From Tenrec ecaudatus (Eukaryota; Chordata; Mammalia; Afrosoricida; Tenrecidae), in NCBI RefSeq assembly GCF_050624435.1, contig NC_134538.1, positions 121,369,937 to 121,433,936 of the forward strand: DNA of 64,000 bases. Reading direction: 5' to 3'. The notes below the pieces were generated by a model. That model was given only the letters and a program-made list of their open reading frames with translations. It was not told where the DNA came from and did not search any database. The translations under genes were made by a program, and so were the position numbers. Within the stretch, counting starts at the first letter, position 1. Every line of letters starts with the position of its first letter. Shown one piece after another: positions 45,824 through 57,489 of this stretch.

Positions 45824-46595
45824 TAGCGGTTCTCAACCTGTGGGTCGCAACCCCTTTGGGGGTTCAACGACCACTTCACAGAGGTCGCCTTAGACCATTG
45901 GAAAACACATATTTCATAATATATCATTACAGTTTTTGATTAATCACTATACTTTGTTTAATTATGTTCAATTGGTAACAATGAAAATACATCCTACATG
46001 AGGTAGTTTATTGTGCCAACCTGGCCGATATACACATGTGGGGTTAACTGAAGGGTGGAGGGATAAATGGCTTGGAATAAGCCTTCTCTTTCTAGTTCTC
46101 GGGTCTCTTGCTTTCTGATGGTCACACCAGGGTGTAGCTGCCTTAGCAGTTCCCTGCTTCAGCTGGAAAGGCTGACTTCCTGCAAGACATCCCCAAGGAG
46201 AAGCCACATGGACCTATTCCGATGCAGCCCTGGGTGCTAAAGCACCCATGTGGAAACCCTGTTTTGTGAGATGGAGGACTTTGTGGATTGGTGTTGGCCA
46301 TATGGGGTAATGGGTTAATGTTTGACTTGTGGTCTTGGGCAGCTCTGGGTTGGGATGTTTTCTTGATGTGCACTTACCCTTTATATAAAACTCCCTTTTA
46401 TACATGAATTTTTGTGGATTTGTTTCTCTAAAGTACCCAGACTAACAAACATATCAGATATTTACATTATGAGTCATAACAGTAGCAAAATTACAGTTAA
46501 CAAGTAGGTCCAAAAATAATTTTATGGCTGGGGTCCCCAACAACATGAGTAACTGTATGAAAGGGTCACAGCATTAGGAAGGTTGAGAACCACTG
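45824..46595 (+). mobile_element. SPIN-like hAT transposon copy, interrupted
   Basis: The left end is 'tagcggttctcaacctgtgggtcgcaacccc' and the right end 'attaggaaggttgagaaccactg'. The two are inverted repeats typical of the SPIN family. An 8-bp target duplication (caatagaa and cagtagaa, one mismatch) flanks it at 45816-45823 and 46596-46603, as expected for hAT. The interior includes 'ggaaaacacatatttc' and 'cataacagtagcaaaattacagtta'. A second element sits at 46000-46448. No transposase frame is present. Confidence 0.85.
46000..46448 (+). mobile_element. LTR-like element, family B, inside SPIN
   Basis: It opens with 'gaggtagtttattgtgccaacctggccgata' and closes with 'ggatttgtttctctaaagtacccagactaaca'. 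The 4 bases acat lie on both sides. Its 3' end is the same as the sense 3' end of family A, so A and B look like relatives with different 5' parts. It must be younger than the SPIN copy. Confidence 0.65.
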
Positions 46596-46899
46596 CAGTA
46601 GAAAGTCTTGGTTCAAATGAGATAAAAATGTGGCACATAAAAAAAGACCAGATTTCCTGAATGTACAGAGACTGGACGAACCTGAGACCAACAGTTTCAG
46701 ATGAAAAAGTACTCGACCTATCTAAAACCCAAGTGAGCATCTTCACTGATACTTTGCAACAAATCTACAGGAGTGCTGCTTACACATAAAACAAGTTTTA
46801 GATGAATCAAGCATTTTAAGGAAGGTTGGAAGAATTATCTAAGAAATGAACCAAAGGGGAGACCATCCACCTCAGTTACTGAAGATAGGCTGGAAACCA

Positions 46900-47364
46900 G
46901 AAAGTGGGAAGACCACCATAGAATTACCCTTGATGAAAGAGTTACTCAAGTTCTGGTCTCACGGAGTTTGGCATCTTCACATTTTAAGTCCATAGCTTGG
47001 CTGCAGCAAGCTTTCAATTCAAGGCAAAGGCTAGCTGTTCAGCATTTTCAGGATGCAAAACCCTAATTTTGATGTCTTCTTATAGGTAACTTACAGGGCA
47101 AGCACCTGGGGACTTATTGTGAGAATTTGAGAAAACTGACAAAAGGCATTATTGAAGAAATATCTAGGCAAGTTGCACTGAGGAATTTTTTCCATCACAA
47201 CACTGTACCAGCTCATTCAAGTGAATCAATGGCTATCCTATGAAACTGTAATTGGGAAACCTTACCCTAATTCACCGTACAGCCCTGATCTTGCTGCTTT
47301 AGGCTTTTTAAATTCTCCAAATTCAAAGAACATTTGAAAGTGTCAGAGTAACCAGCCTCCAACA
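46900..47364 (+). pseudogene. Second mariner/Tc1-type transposase remnant, probable
   Basis: Conceptual reading of 47190-47310 gives a catalytic-region-like 'FHHNTVPAHSS' followed by a decayed proline- and 'SPDL'-like stretch, the pattern around the second and third catalytic acids of mariner transposases. Stops and indels are frequent. The right part is cut by the LTR-like element at 47365. Confidence 0.55.
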
Positions 47365-47962
47365 ATATCAGCGTCTGTAGGTGCAATTGTACAGCGATCA
47401 TATATAAAGATTATAGTAAAGTCACAGAGGATACGGGAAGGTAGAAGATAAAAGACATTTTATGGTAGCACGCACACCTCCTGGATGGCTATGATCTCAG
47501 CAACCAGGTCCACCCAGAGAGCGGAAGGAGGAGAGCGCCTCTTTATTTCTGACCAAGGCCTATATATGCGATGGGCATGCAAGTCCCGCTGATTACAGGT
47601 AACCACATACATCACAGAAAAGGGTTGTACCACAGACATATGCATCAAAGGGGATGACCTAGGGGTGTGCACACAATAGGAAGAGGAGGGATTAGGGGTA
47701 CACATGTGACAAGATTGGCAGATCCTAGATTTAAGATGGCAGCCTAACGTTGGCCCTCCTTAGGTTGGTTTGACCTATTCTGAGCTCTCCTTCAGGAAAG
47801 CAAGCAGGAAGTGACAGTCTGATGGTGGTACAGTCTGGTTGCTCTAGATGGCGGATCCCTTCAGGGAGAAAACTTCTAAGTAGCTGACCTCCCCCCACCA
47901 AGCACTAGCAAGTGATAATCTGGGGAAAAACAGAAACTTTATTGCACCCCACATAACAGAAC
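47365..47962 (-). mobile_element. ERV-type LTR, family C, copy 1, antisense
   Basis: Blocks shared with 49035-49652 are 'gcaattgta', the 'ctttatttctgaccaaggcctatatatg' region (complement of a TATA-like and AATAAAG-containing R region), 'gcatgcaagtcccgctgattacaggta', 'acacaataggaagaggagggatt' and 'acatgtgacaagattggc'. The copy is antisense to +. No retroviral gene is seen between the two LTRs. Confidence 0.65.
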
Positions 47963-47964
47963 AT

Positions 47965-49005
47965 AATTGTATCCGTTACAATTGCCCAAACAGCTCTTTT
48001 GTCATGGTGCAAACTGAAAAGCACAAAATAATTTGAAGAACAGTTAGCAATGGAAACACTGTCTTCAGACATATATGGACATAGATGGATAGGTTTGAGT
48101 TTTATATTTTGATATTTGTTTAATGAAGTTCTCTATGATTGTGCATCAATAATGCTTTTTAACTTACCCTCAGAGTATAAGGGATACAAAAACATAGAAA
48201 TTATCTGATTTCTAGTTCATAGTTTAGCTAAAGGGGTCCAGCATCTATTTCCTAGTGTAGGTAGGTGCTAAATGGAACCAACAAAGGAGCAGAGGGGAAA
48301 ATGGATTCTGCTGCTGGTGGAGGGGTCAATTGGAACAGGTAAGATGAGCAAGGTTATATGATTAACTATATTTTTGAAAAGAGAAGTACTGTCTCACTAT
48401 GCTATACTATACTCAGGGCAGACTTTCCCAGTCAAAAAGGTTAAAAGTACATGGAGGGAAAAAAAATAGATAAATAAAAAAAAATAAATAAAAGTGCATG
48501 GAGGAAATGCTAAGCACTGCCATCTGGAAAAGCTAAAGACAGGTCCTATCAAGTGGAAGAAACTGTTAGATAATGCTGGGAATGGAAAAGACTTTCAATG
48601 CTATGCTAAGCATTTGGCTTTGAGCCAGGGGATATTTCTAAGCAGAAGAGTTTGATAGTCAAATCTGTCTTAGAAAGGTTAAACTAAAAACACAAAATGG
48701 GTTGTGATAATGGTGGAAGGGACAAGACTGTAGGCAGCCTAGACTATATTAGAGTCCAGGTGAAAAAACCATCCACTGTGACTATGACATCACAAGAGGA
48801 CTACTAGATGGACTTATAAGCATTTCTAGGGCCAATTTAAGAAAATTGGACATGGTGAATGGAAACGACAGAAAAACTAGATTACTATGAGATGGAGTCA
48901 GTAATGCCAGTAACAAGTTGAGGGAATGGGAACAGCTCAGCTTGGGAAGAAGAGAGAATTTAGAGAGAAGAGAATTTAAGTTGGATCACATGGACCATTA
49001 TGCAG
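47965..49005. other. Sequence between two family C LTRs
   Basis: About 1 kb of AT-rich DNA with no recognisable gag, pol or env and no other named repeat. It could be host DNA between two solo LTRs or a decayed internal region. Confidence 0.4.
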
Positions 49006-49034
49006 TCGGGGGGGGGGGGTGCCAATCTCCCCCC

Positions 49035-49652
49035 CACGAATCACAGGTTCGATAGGCACAATTGTATGGTTGAGATATCTAAATATTACATTAAAATCAT
49101 AGAGAGCATGAAATAAAAGAGAAATAATGGAGTCAGACACATTTCATAGTAGCATTGCTCACCTCAGCCCAGCTTGGTGGTCCACGTGGAGGGAGGGGGA
49201 AGGGAAGGAGGACAAGGGGGAAGAGAACAAGGGAGAGAGGACTGGAGAGGAGAGGGGGAGCTGAAGAGAGGTCAGGGGAGGAGCTGAGAGGGAAAGAGAG
49301 CCCTTTATTGCTAACCCAGGTCTATATATGTATTTGAGGGCATGCAAGCCCACTAATTACAGGTAAAGTCATATGTCACAGGAAGGGTTTGCACTATGGT
49401 TTATACAGCAATGGGAGGGGGACACTCTAGAGGCATACACACTATAGGAAGAGGAGGGATTGCGGGTATGCATGTGACAAGATGGGCGGATCTTAGTCTC
49501 TGGGAGAAGTAGTCCATTGTCCCCAGCAGCAGGGGATGGGGGTGTTACCTTAGTCTGGTGACTGCCTCCAGGGAGTATGTCTGTAAGCATCTGACCTCCC
49601 CACGTCTTTGGGGGAGATAAAGCTGGGGAAAAGTCTTTTTATAATCCCACAT
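49035..49652 (-). mobile_element. ERV-type LTR, family C, copy 2, antisense
   Basis: This is the second copy of the family, with the same blocks and orientation as 47365-47962. It carries an extra polypurine stretch of about 115 bp at 49186-49300 on + that copy 1 lacks. The shadow frames at 49155-49353 arise from that low-complexity stretch. A run of about 11 G precedes it at 49007-49017. Confidence 0.65.
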
Positions 49653-51190
49653 CTTTAGAATTTATAAAAGAAACCAAGGCTGGCTGCAGTCACAGGGTCA
49701 TTAAGAAAGCTGTTTATGTTAATGGTGGTAGAATAATTTGGAAAAGGGTGTCAATAATGGCTGTACAACAGAGTATAATCAATGACACTAAATTTTCTAT
49801 GTAGAAGTTGTTGGAGAATGTTGTGTATAGTTTTGCCACAATTACAAAATTGATAATCACACTAATGGGTACAAGAAAACGGATTGTGATAAAAGATTGT
49901 ACAACTCTTCTTGATATGATTGAGCTATTGATATGTAGGTTATGTGGATGAAGTGTCAATAAAACTTTTTTTAAAAAGCAAGCAAGCTCAGGGGCAGGGT
50001 ATCCTAGAATACTGAAGGTGACTGACATAAACATCTGACTCAAGATAATGGTGTTTTAAAACAAAGATTTGAGCTTTAAATAAAACCTAGCTCAATTTAA
50101 AACAAAAGTAAAGTTCAAGAGAAGAAGAAATGTAGGTTAGGGTGTGTGTTAAACTAAGTTTTCGACATGGTAACAAGCAATGTATTTGCATTATACTGAC
50201 TGGCCAGAGTCTGTATGCTTTATAATCTTCAGTTGTATGACAGTGAACTGTATAGGAAAACATTAAGACCATTTTAAAAAGGTGTATCAATTCTAGATTT
50301 CAAAGTGAGTACAGAGATCCAGAATGCTCATATTTTAAAAGTGCAGTTATTAGTGGGCAGATCATGGTGATTATACATACAGGTAGTTCCTTTTTACTTT
50401 TAATTTCTAGTTAACATAAATAGGACTTTCCGAATTTTTATTCTCCCATCATTCACATTCCTTGATTGGGTAAGAAGTCCAGAAGAGCTGGACGAGAAGA
50501 TCAGCCCAATCCTGTGTCAAGCTTTCTTCTCCTTTCCCAGCTCTCCAGTAAAATGTGTCATTTGATGACTGTAAGCTTATAACAGACACATCATTATTTT
50601 TAGCCTCCTTGTGTTTGACATTCTAAATCGTGATTAGTACCATGTACAAGATACAATGGGTCACAGAAAAGGACTGCAAAACAAAAAGGGATTTATAGCC
50701 CCCACTGTGCTCTTTCTCTTACACAAAGTATACTGTCCAGGCCAGACTATCAAACATAACTCATAGACAATGCATTCTAAAACCAGAAAGATTTACTAAC
50801 ATACACAATTACATCAAGTGGGAGAAAAATGGACTAACAGCTACTCTTACCGCTCTGAAGACCCCTGTCCCTTTTCAACCATAAGAATATGGTAGTTTTG
50901 TCCTATGCTCTAAGACAGACCTAGTGATGTCTAGAGGAAACAGCAGTGTTACCATGTCTTTGAAGGCACCTATCCCTAACTAGCTTCATGACCCTCAGGG
51001 GAGCCCTCCATCATCTTCTCTCTGTTGGCATTGTCATTGTTTGATAGGTTTTCTTGGGGGGGGGGGCATATCTTCAGATTGGGATCATTTTCAGGATCTT
51101 ATGTTTCTGCTATGACAGACAATCTTAAAGGTAGCGAGATTAAAATAATACAATAAATGTAAGGAAATAATTACAAAACAAAGGTAAAAA
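49653..51190. other. Intergenic, mostly non-repetitive
   Basis: No clear transposon or exon was seen. It lies just downstream of the inferred RSBN1L 3' end and might include alternative 3'UTR sequence. Confidence 0.35.
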
Positions 51191-51194
51191 GATT

Positions 51195-54100
51195 ACGGTT
51201 GTCAATTTTAGTATTTATTGAAAGGTGGAAGACCAGGAAAATTCCTCTCAAATTTCATAAACAAATCTTGCACCTTTGTTCAATGCAAAATGAATTTTTA
51301 GATATTTGCTTTACATGACAATGAACTTGTCTCAAAAATAACTGAATGCAAATTTACCAAAAACAGTGCTAATTTATTATTTACAAAAATGATGTTACCG
51401 TTCACAACTATAGAGGGAAAAAATGTTTTACACTCAGGAACACTCATAAAATACCTTGACTTCTTTAAGAACAAAAAAAAATAGATCTTTTCTACCCTCC
51501 ACATGTCTCCCAAAAGGTGAGTGGATTAAAAATTAATGTACATGAAAACAAATGTATTTCCAAGAGAAATACGTGTGTGTAAATACACACACACCCCACA
51601 CAAACACACAAGTGTTGTGCCAGAGCAACCTAATTTTTATTTAAGGCCAACAGCCTTAGTGACAAGGAGCTAGTGAATATGGCTTTAGTAGTTTTTTAAC
51701 TAAATATCACAAATGCTTAGTTCAATTGCTAGCTAATCAGCTAACCTGAGCATGGAATATGTTACTTAGATAGCTAAAAGGGTATGAGCAGAAAAAGCAC
51801 TGTAATAGACACCAGTAAGGTACCTTAGTTTTTTCCCCAAAGGTCTATGTATGAAATTAATAATTCACATGACAATTGATTATTTTATATAGTATATGTC
51901 AGAAACTGTATCTTAAATGCTTTATTGTTCTGGTCCAAGAAACTGAAAATAAAAGCAGGAGGGGAAAAAAAGCTGTTTAGATAAAGAGCTGGAATGTACT
52001 AACTAGGAAACCATTAATATAATGCAATATTAAAATAGAAATTCTCTGTATATAACAAAGGTAGTCAACAGTTCCTCAAGATTACATAGAAGAGGCTTTT
52101 AAAATTATAACCCGTAAAAACAAGGAAAATAAGCATTATTCAAGGCAATAACAAGGCTGTATCTTGAAATCTAAGCCCATGAACCATGAATTATAGTTAA
52201 CCTCCCCAGAAATGTTCGCATTTTATGCATCAGAATTTCAAATTATGGAGAAGTTTTAACTATAAGATATACACAAAATTATACCTAAAAGCAACCACTA
52301 TGGTTGTTTTTGATAAGCTTTCCTTTAAGGCTCATATATTTTAGAGAGGTACCTTAAGACTTAACAGTATGATCTCATGCATCTAATAAATTTTTATGGA
52401 AAATTAAAAATAAAAACAAACCTAAATATGTTGCCCTTCAATTAAAAAAAAACCAGAAAAATAACCACATTCCCTATTTTTCACTACTGATTCGTTATAA
52501 ATTTTTATCTTCCAAAAAGGTAGGCGCACATCTAAAAATTTAGCTAGCAAATAGAATATTAAAGAGGTAGGGAGGATAGGACTGCCACATATAAAACAAA
52601 TTTTTATTTACATGATCATGATTTATGTCTTTTCCACCACAAAGACATTTGCTATATTAAAATTATACTGATTTCCTGCAAAGCATCTGGATTTCCTACA
52701 ATACTTCCCTACCCTTTTATTAATTTGGGAGCTAGAATTACTGTCATTTATGCAGTTAACTTTTTTTTTGTTCTGGCGAAAAACCTTTTTCTAAGTGACT
52801 TTCTCCATAACCAGAAAGATGAATCATTTTCATGGGTATGACAAATGAGGCGGAGCAGAAACCACTACAATGGATGGCAACAATACTCCAGAAGGCAGCA
52901 CAAATACTACCAGAAAAAGTCATCAACCAAAGTACAAACCCAGAATAACACCAAAGACAAAATAAAATATCTGTGATGTATGAAGCTCCTTGCACTAAAG
53001 CATGTATCAAAGACATTTAATGGACTTTAAATTACAGAGTAGAAGTCTGAATTAATGCTAAGTTCATTGTTATATTTATTTCTCTGCCTAGGCACTAGCA
53101 ATCCTTTTTCCTACCACAACTTTTTATTCTAGAGCCTCATTTATGAAGGAAGCACTTCAAGTTGTTTCCTTTGCTAGGGTACAGAGGGAGATCCTGAGAA
53201 ATTAGAGGTACCACATCTTATTTTCTTACTTTTATCTCTGATTATGGCAGTTGAGTTACTGTCTCTGATCTTATTTTACAATTGTGCAATTGCCAAATTT
53301 TCCTCTCATTTTACATGAAATGAGGATCTTAATCACTCCTAATTAAACATTTTTGCTGAAAGACTTTTACTCCACTATAATTAAAGTACAAATGGCTAAA
53401 ACCGTAAAAAAAAAATCTCTCCCCATTATATCACTCCATGCACTATAAAGAAAAATTATTTTAGAGCTATATAATCCCATCACACAATTTCATTCATTAG
53501 AAGCATTAGATATCATTAACAGACCTTGTTTCTCCTTTTTAAAAGTGTTTCTATTATCTAAACTGCTTTCTTAATGTTTAATATAAATATTTTTAAATGT
53601 ATCCAGGGAGGAGTGCTGAGAAATTTCACATATTCATTTCATTCAGTAACTCAAAAAATTATGCAACATGATAATACATATATACAGGCCGCACACACAC
53701 TCTCTCTCTCTCATAAAAGAATCTTGGTTTTTAAAAACACTTGCACAGTGTGGAGATTTAAATAGTCACTAGATTTGAATACTTGTATTTGCACTCACTC
53801 CATTACCACTCTAAATGGATACATCAGCAGAGAAAAACATAATATATCAGATAAATGATTTAACTGAATGTCGATTTGTCTTTTTGCAGACCCAACAGAA
53901 AATGTCATTTCTTATGAACCTTTATTAAGTGGCTCATATTTCCGTATAAATCACACTACAAAAGATTTAAAAAAAAAAAAGCTATTTACACTACAGTGCT
54001 GACACATTTCAAATTAAAAAAAATCTGTATAAATAAGCTCTATGGGAAAAGCCTTAAACTGTAAAAGGATTCTGGCTCATATTACAAAATGTGTGTGTGC

Positions 54101-54434
54101 GCGTGCGCAACACAATGTCAGCTGTATTCTAAAACCTACTCAAATGACCTAAAGAACATTTACGTTTAAACCTGCAATGCTTACAGTGCATCTGGCCCTA
54201 AGTGCTTTAGTACTTCACAGTTATGGACAGGCACTGAGGAATGTTACAGAGCTACATAGACTATGTTTTGTAACAGACTTGGGAGCAAGTCCTTGGCTTG
54301 CTTTTAGAATTCATGAATCTTCATCATTAAACCTTTTTAAAAAGAAAAGAATTTTAAGTGGTATGTACAAATTTAGCACAAAATGTCATCGTCTTTTGTA
54401 TCTTGATTTGAATATGTTGAACTATGTTGCCTTG
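51195..54434 (-). other. RSBN1L: RSBN1L 3'UTR, inferred extent
   Basis: About 3.2 kb downstream of the RSBN1L stop codon is AT-rich and free of L1, RTE and AfroSINE insertions, in contrast to both flanks. On - it has several polyadenylation signals. The most distal considered here is AATAAA at 51219-51214, with others nearer the stop. Such a repeat-poor block is typical of a long 3'UTR, but the exact end is inferred. Alternating purine-pyrimidine (GT/GC) lies at about 54090-54108 and a CA/CT microsatellite at 53693-53713. Confidence 0.55.
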
Positions 54435-55013
54435 TTAAATTAGACTAGTCTGACTTCCAGCACACAATTCTTCCTTTACATCTTTGTTTCTATTTTCAAA
54501 CTTAGGGTCCACCTCAGGCTTAATTTCTGTAAACTGAACATGATCCAATTTTGCTTTAGCATTCTTGCCGTCCGTATTATTAGATGCTCTAGTCTTTTCA
54601 GAAACATTAACATTCATGGGTTCTTCCTTGATTCTTACAGATGTAAAAGGTTCATGTTTAATTTTCTGTAATTCATATTTAGAATGAAGTTTGTCTGAAA
54701 AAACAGACTCCATGGAGGTTTTGCTTACAGCACATATCATGTGGTCAGTGTGAGGTCCGTGAACGGATGATGTGAGATCTGATGATGTGCTTGTTTCAGG
54801 AGTAGCTGTATTCCGAGAAGTGTCATCCTCTGAGTGATATAACTTAAGACGAACATGCCAGGCTAAACTGCATACAGCTGACACAGTCTTGAACTGATGC
54901 ACAACATTCCTTGGAATGAAATAAATGTCATTATCATATAGCTGAATCCTGGCATAGCGAATACCTTCCCGCCTCAGTTGATTTAGTTTTGCATCATCAA
55001 CCCACTGGACACA
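54435..55013 (-). CDS. RSBN1L: RSBN1L last coding exon (C-terminal 192 aa)
   Basis: RSBN1L (round spermatid basic protein 1-like) is a nuclear protein related to RSBN1, for which a histone-demethylase-like fold has been proposed. The exon starts after a strong acceptor (pyrimidine tract ending 'ttttttcag') in phase 0 with [17 protein letters not shown] and carries the conserved [18 protein letters not shown] and [19 protein letters not shown] segments, the end of the family's folded region. After about residue 65 of the exon the sequence turns Ser/Thr-rich and then Lys/Glu-rich, with IKHEPF and IKEEPMNV (SUMO-consensus-like) motifs, and ends in TSLI. The tail looks disordered. The frame is intact. 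The upstream in-frame ATG seen in a plain translation is intronic. RSBN1L rather than RSBN1 is chosen because TMEM60 is next to it. Confidence 0.93.
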   Translation of the reverse strand, partial: CVQWVDDAKLNQLRREGIRYARIQLYDNDIYFIPRNVVHQFKTVSAVCSLAWHVRLKLYHSEDDTSRNTATPETSTSSDLTSSVHGPHTDHMICAVSKTSMESVFSDKLHSKYELQKIKHEPFTSVRIKEEPMNVNVSEKTRASNNTDGKNAKAKLDHVQFTEIKPEVDPKFENRNKDVKEELCAGSQTSLI

Positions 55014-55116
55014 CTGAAAAAAGAAAACAAACAAGAAATGCAAATAATTAGTCTTTACAGCAAAAAAAAAAAGAGACAAAAAATTAAACCAATGACACAG
55101 TATATTTAAAACATAC

Positions 55117-55225
55117 CTGGGACAGCGGTGGTTCATGTAAATCTAACTGCATTCGCTGAACTACTTCTAAGAAATCTTCAGCATGGAAACAAATCACATC
55201 TTTGGTTATTCGGGGTTGATCAGGC
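55117..55225 (-). CDS. RSBN1L: RSBN1L penultimate coding exon
   Basis: The exon has 109 nt with acceptor 'tttag' before 55225 and donor 'gtatgt' after 55117. It contributes one base to a split codon and then 36 codons: [18 protein letters not shown] followed by [18 protein letters not shown]. This joins in frame to the last exon at 55013. The HAEDF stretch and LDLHEPP are hallmark conserved motifs of the RSBN1 family. The intron between the two exons is only 103 bp (55014-55116). Earlier exons were not found up to 64 kb, so the intron upstream is longer than 8.7 kb and the gene continues past the right edge. Confidence 0.93.
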
Positions 55226-55719
55226 CTAAAGAGAAGATAAGATAAAATAGAATCATCCATTAATGTTTCTTGGCCTATATTAAATTATAAGCAAACAAGA
55301 TTTATGGCCAAAATTAAAGTGCTGTTTTAAAAATGAAAGTTAAATGGTAACTGAAAGACCACTTTACATAAAGTATGGCATCCTAAACAGATAAAGCACA
55401 ACTCACTTTTATTATAGATATCTATTGTATTATAAATATTTTGAAAATAAGATATTTGAATTGGTAAATCATACAAATACAGAAAGCTAAGAGCTTTGGT
55501 TTAAACTTAAAGTCAATCATACTTCAAAAATTTCATGGCTAATGTTGACTGCAAAACTTCATAAAAAATAGAGATCAACATGAGGGAAAGGGAATACTTT
55601 TTGATTATTATCCATCATTCATAGTAGATACTACAAGTAACTGTACTGACACATAAGACTCACAAGTAACTTCACATATTAAGAAATATTTATCAGGAAA
55701 GTAACAACATAATAAACCT

Positions 55720-56030
55720 GTGGTGGGGGAACCAATCAAAATGATCTACATATAACTCCCTCCCACGGGGACAAACAACAGAAAAGTGGGTGAAGGGAGT
55801 CAGTCAGTGTAAGACATGAAAAAAATAATAATTTATACATTATCAAAGGTTCATGCGGGAGGGAGGGTGGGATTGGGAGAGGAAAAACTGAGGAGCTCAA
55901 GTAGCAAGAAATGTTTTGAAAATGATGATAGCAACAAATGTACAAATTTGATTGACACAACGGAAGTATGTATGGATCGTGATAAGAGTTGTACGAGCCC
56001 CTAATAAGTTGATTAAAAAATAAATAAGTA
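55720..56030 (+). mobile_element. L1 LINE 3' end, older variant
   Basis: It runs from 'gggggaaccaatcaaaatgatctacatataactccctccc' through the polypurine tract (55855-55885) to 'cccctaataagttgatt' and an A-rich tail with AAAT/AAGT units. It is antisense to RSBN1L. Confidence 0.8.
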
Positions 56031-56149
56031 AATAAACATGTGCTGTTTGTTGAAACTAGTAGTGTTCTTTTAAACAATTCTAAAATATTCTCATATTAGT
56101 AAATTAATTAGGAGCATAGAAAACACTTTTTTATAGAAGGTGCTCAAAA

Positions 56150-56360
56150 GGATTTTCAGAATAAAATCCCAAGCAAAGACTATCACACCAAGGAAAATCT
56201 TAATGCAATTTGTAAAAAAACAAAACCTACAAGGGAGGATGAATAAGAATCATCACAGACTTATCAGAAACTGCACACTCGAAGGGAATGCAATGCTTTT
56301 ACAGTGCTGCATTAAAAAAAGAGAACCTCTAATTCAACATGCTTCAAAAATATGAAAACC
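56150..56360 (+). mobile_element. Ancient L1 fragment, probable
   Basis: The text 'aaaatcccaagcaaagactatcacaccaagg', 'cagacttatcagaaactg' and 'acagtgctgcattaaaaaaagag' resembles an old L1 coding segment. It is weakly preserved. Confidence 0.45.
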
Positions 56361-56664
56361 TTTTTAGATATAAGTTGAAAGACTGCATTGATGTATACAA
56401 AGGAATGCAGACCATCAATAAGAATTAATATGAAAAATATTTAGGCTCATTAAAAATTTTCTCTTAAAGATAATTACAACTTATTCCAATGAATTGTAGG
56501 GTTTAAAGGTAAAGCTTTATGCATGACAACATTTAGCACAAAGGCCAGAAAAGGAGAAAATATTAATTGGAAGTATATTTTTAAAAGCCTCTTACATATT
56601 GTATGAACTATTATTATTTGTGGTAGATTGTGATAAGTTTGGAACCAACTAAATAAGCAAAATA

Positions 56665-56855
56665 AAAAGGTAAACACTGGTGCCGTCAAGTCAGTTCTGA
56701 CCGAGTACAAAAGAATGAAAGACTGCCTGGTCCTGTACAATCCTCACAACTATTATGTCTGAGCCCTTGTTGCTGGGACAGTGAACTGTGCGATGTGGTT
56801 TTTCTAGCCAAAGGCTCTCCCACCAAATGACCTTTCCCTGCATGGGTCTGATAAG
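56665..56855 (-). mobile_element. RTE-clade LINE fragment, antisense
   Basis: It has 'ggtgccgtcaagtcagttctgaccgagtac', 'gcctggtcctgtacaatcctcacaactattatgtctgagccc' and 'aaaggctctcccaccaaatgacc'. It is the same segment type as at 661-800. Confidence 0.6.
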
Positions 56856-56869
56856 AAGATAGGAGAAGA

Positions 56870-57412
56870 CAGTGATAGGATTCAGGTGCGAGTAAGTCCT
56901 CTAAGGAAGAGGAGGAGGGATCTCATTACCAGCAAGAGGCAGGAGTAGAATATGTCCTCTGGACCTGGGATCCCTGCATAGTGAACCTCCTGGATCCAGA
57001 CAGCAGCTACATCAGAAAAGCACCAGGAGGCAGAACATGAAACAGAGTGATGGGCTTCCCAAACCACAGAGCAAGTACGCTGAGGGCTTTTGTGCAGGAG
57101 GCTGGCTTGTGGAGTCGGGTGCCTCTCATGGAACTTCAGCTGAGTACCTTCAGCCTGAGGCTTCAGAGTGCAGTGGTATGCCCCTTCCTTCGCACATTTA
57201 TTAACAGACCTGAAAGAACTCTGTAACATGTCCTGGAAAACAACTCAATCCTGAGCACTTCTCACTGCTATCACAATTTGTTAACTTCCTTAATAAACCC
57301 TTTAATCATGAATTTTGTCTGTGAGTTCTATGTAGACATTGCAATGGACATTAGAACCCAGAGAAGTGAAATAGAGACCTTAATTAAGGCTTAACAGTTA
57401 TAGCTTCGTTGC
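56870..57412 (+). repeat. LTR-like repeat, family D, copy 2
   Basis: It shares its tail ('aacttccttaataaaccctttaat', 'ttgtctgtgagttctatgtagacattgcaatgg', 'gaacccagagaagtgaaatagag') with 36063-36690. The 115-residue frame on - at 56882-57229 is inside it and has no family resemblance. Confidence 0.45.
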
Positions 57413-57489
57413 CACTTTATCTCTTTGGGGGCCTTCCTATTTTTGGGTGTACTTCCACTCTTCCAGGGACTAGTCTCTCCTAATAATAT

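Noticed and set aside
54090-54108. Alternating GT/GC as a special regulatory or Z-DNA element
   Set aside because: It is short and of a kind common in mammalian UTRs. It is recorded only as composition in the 3'UTR entry.
55014-55136. In-frame upstream extension of the RSBN1L last exon (ATG at 55136)
   Set aside because: It reads through a 103-bp intron with good donor and acceptor sites, and the RSBN1 family sequence continues into the exon at 55117-55225 instead.
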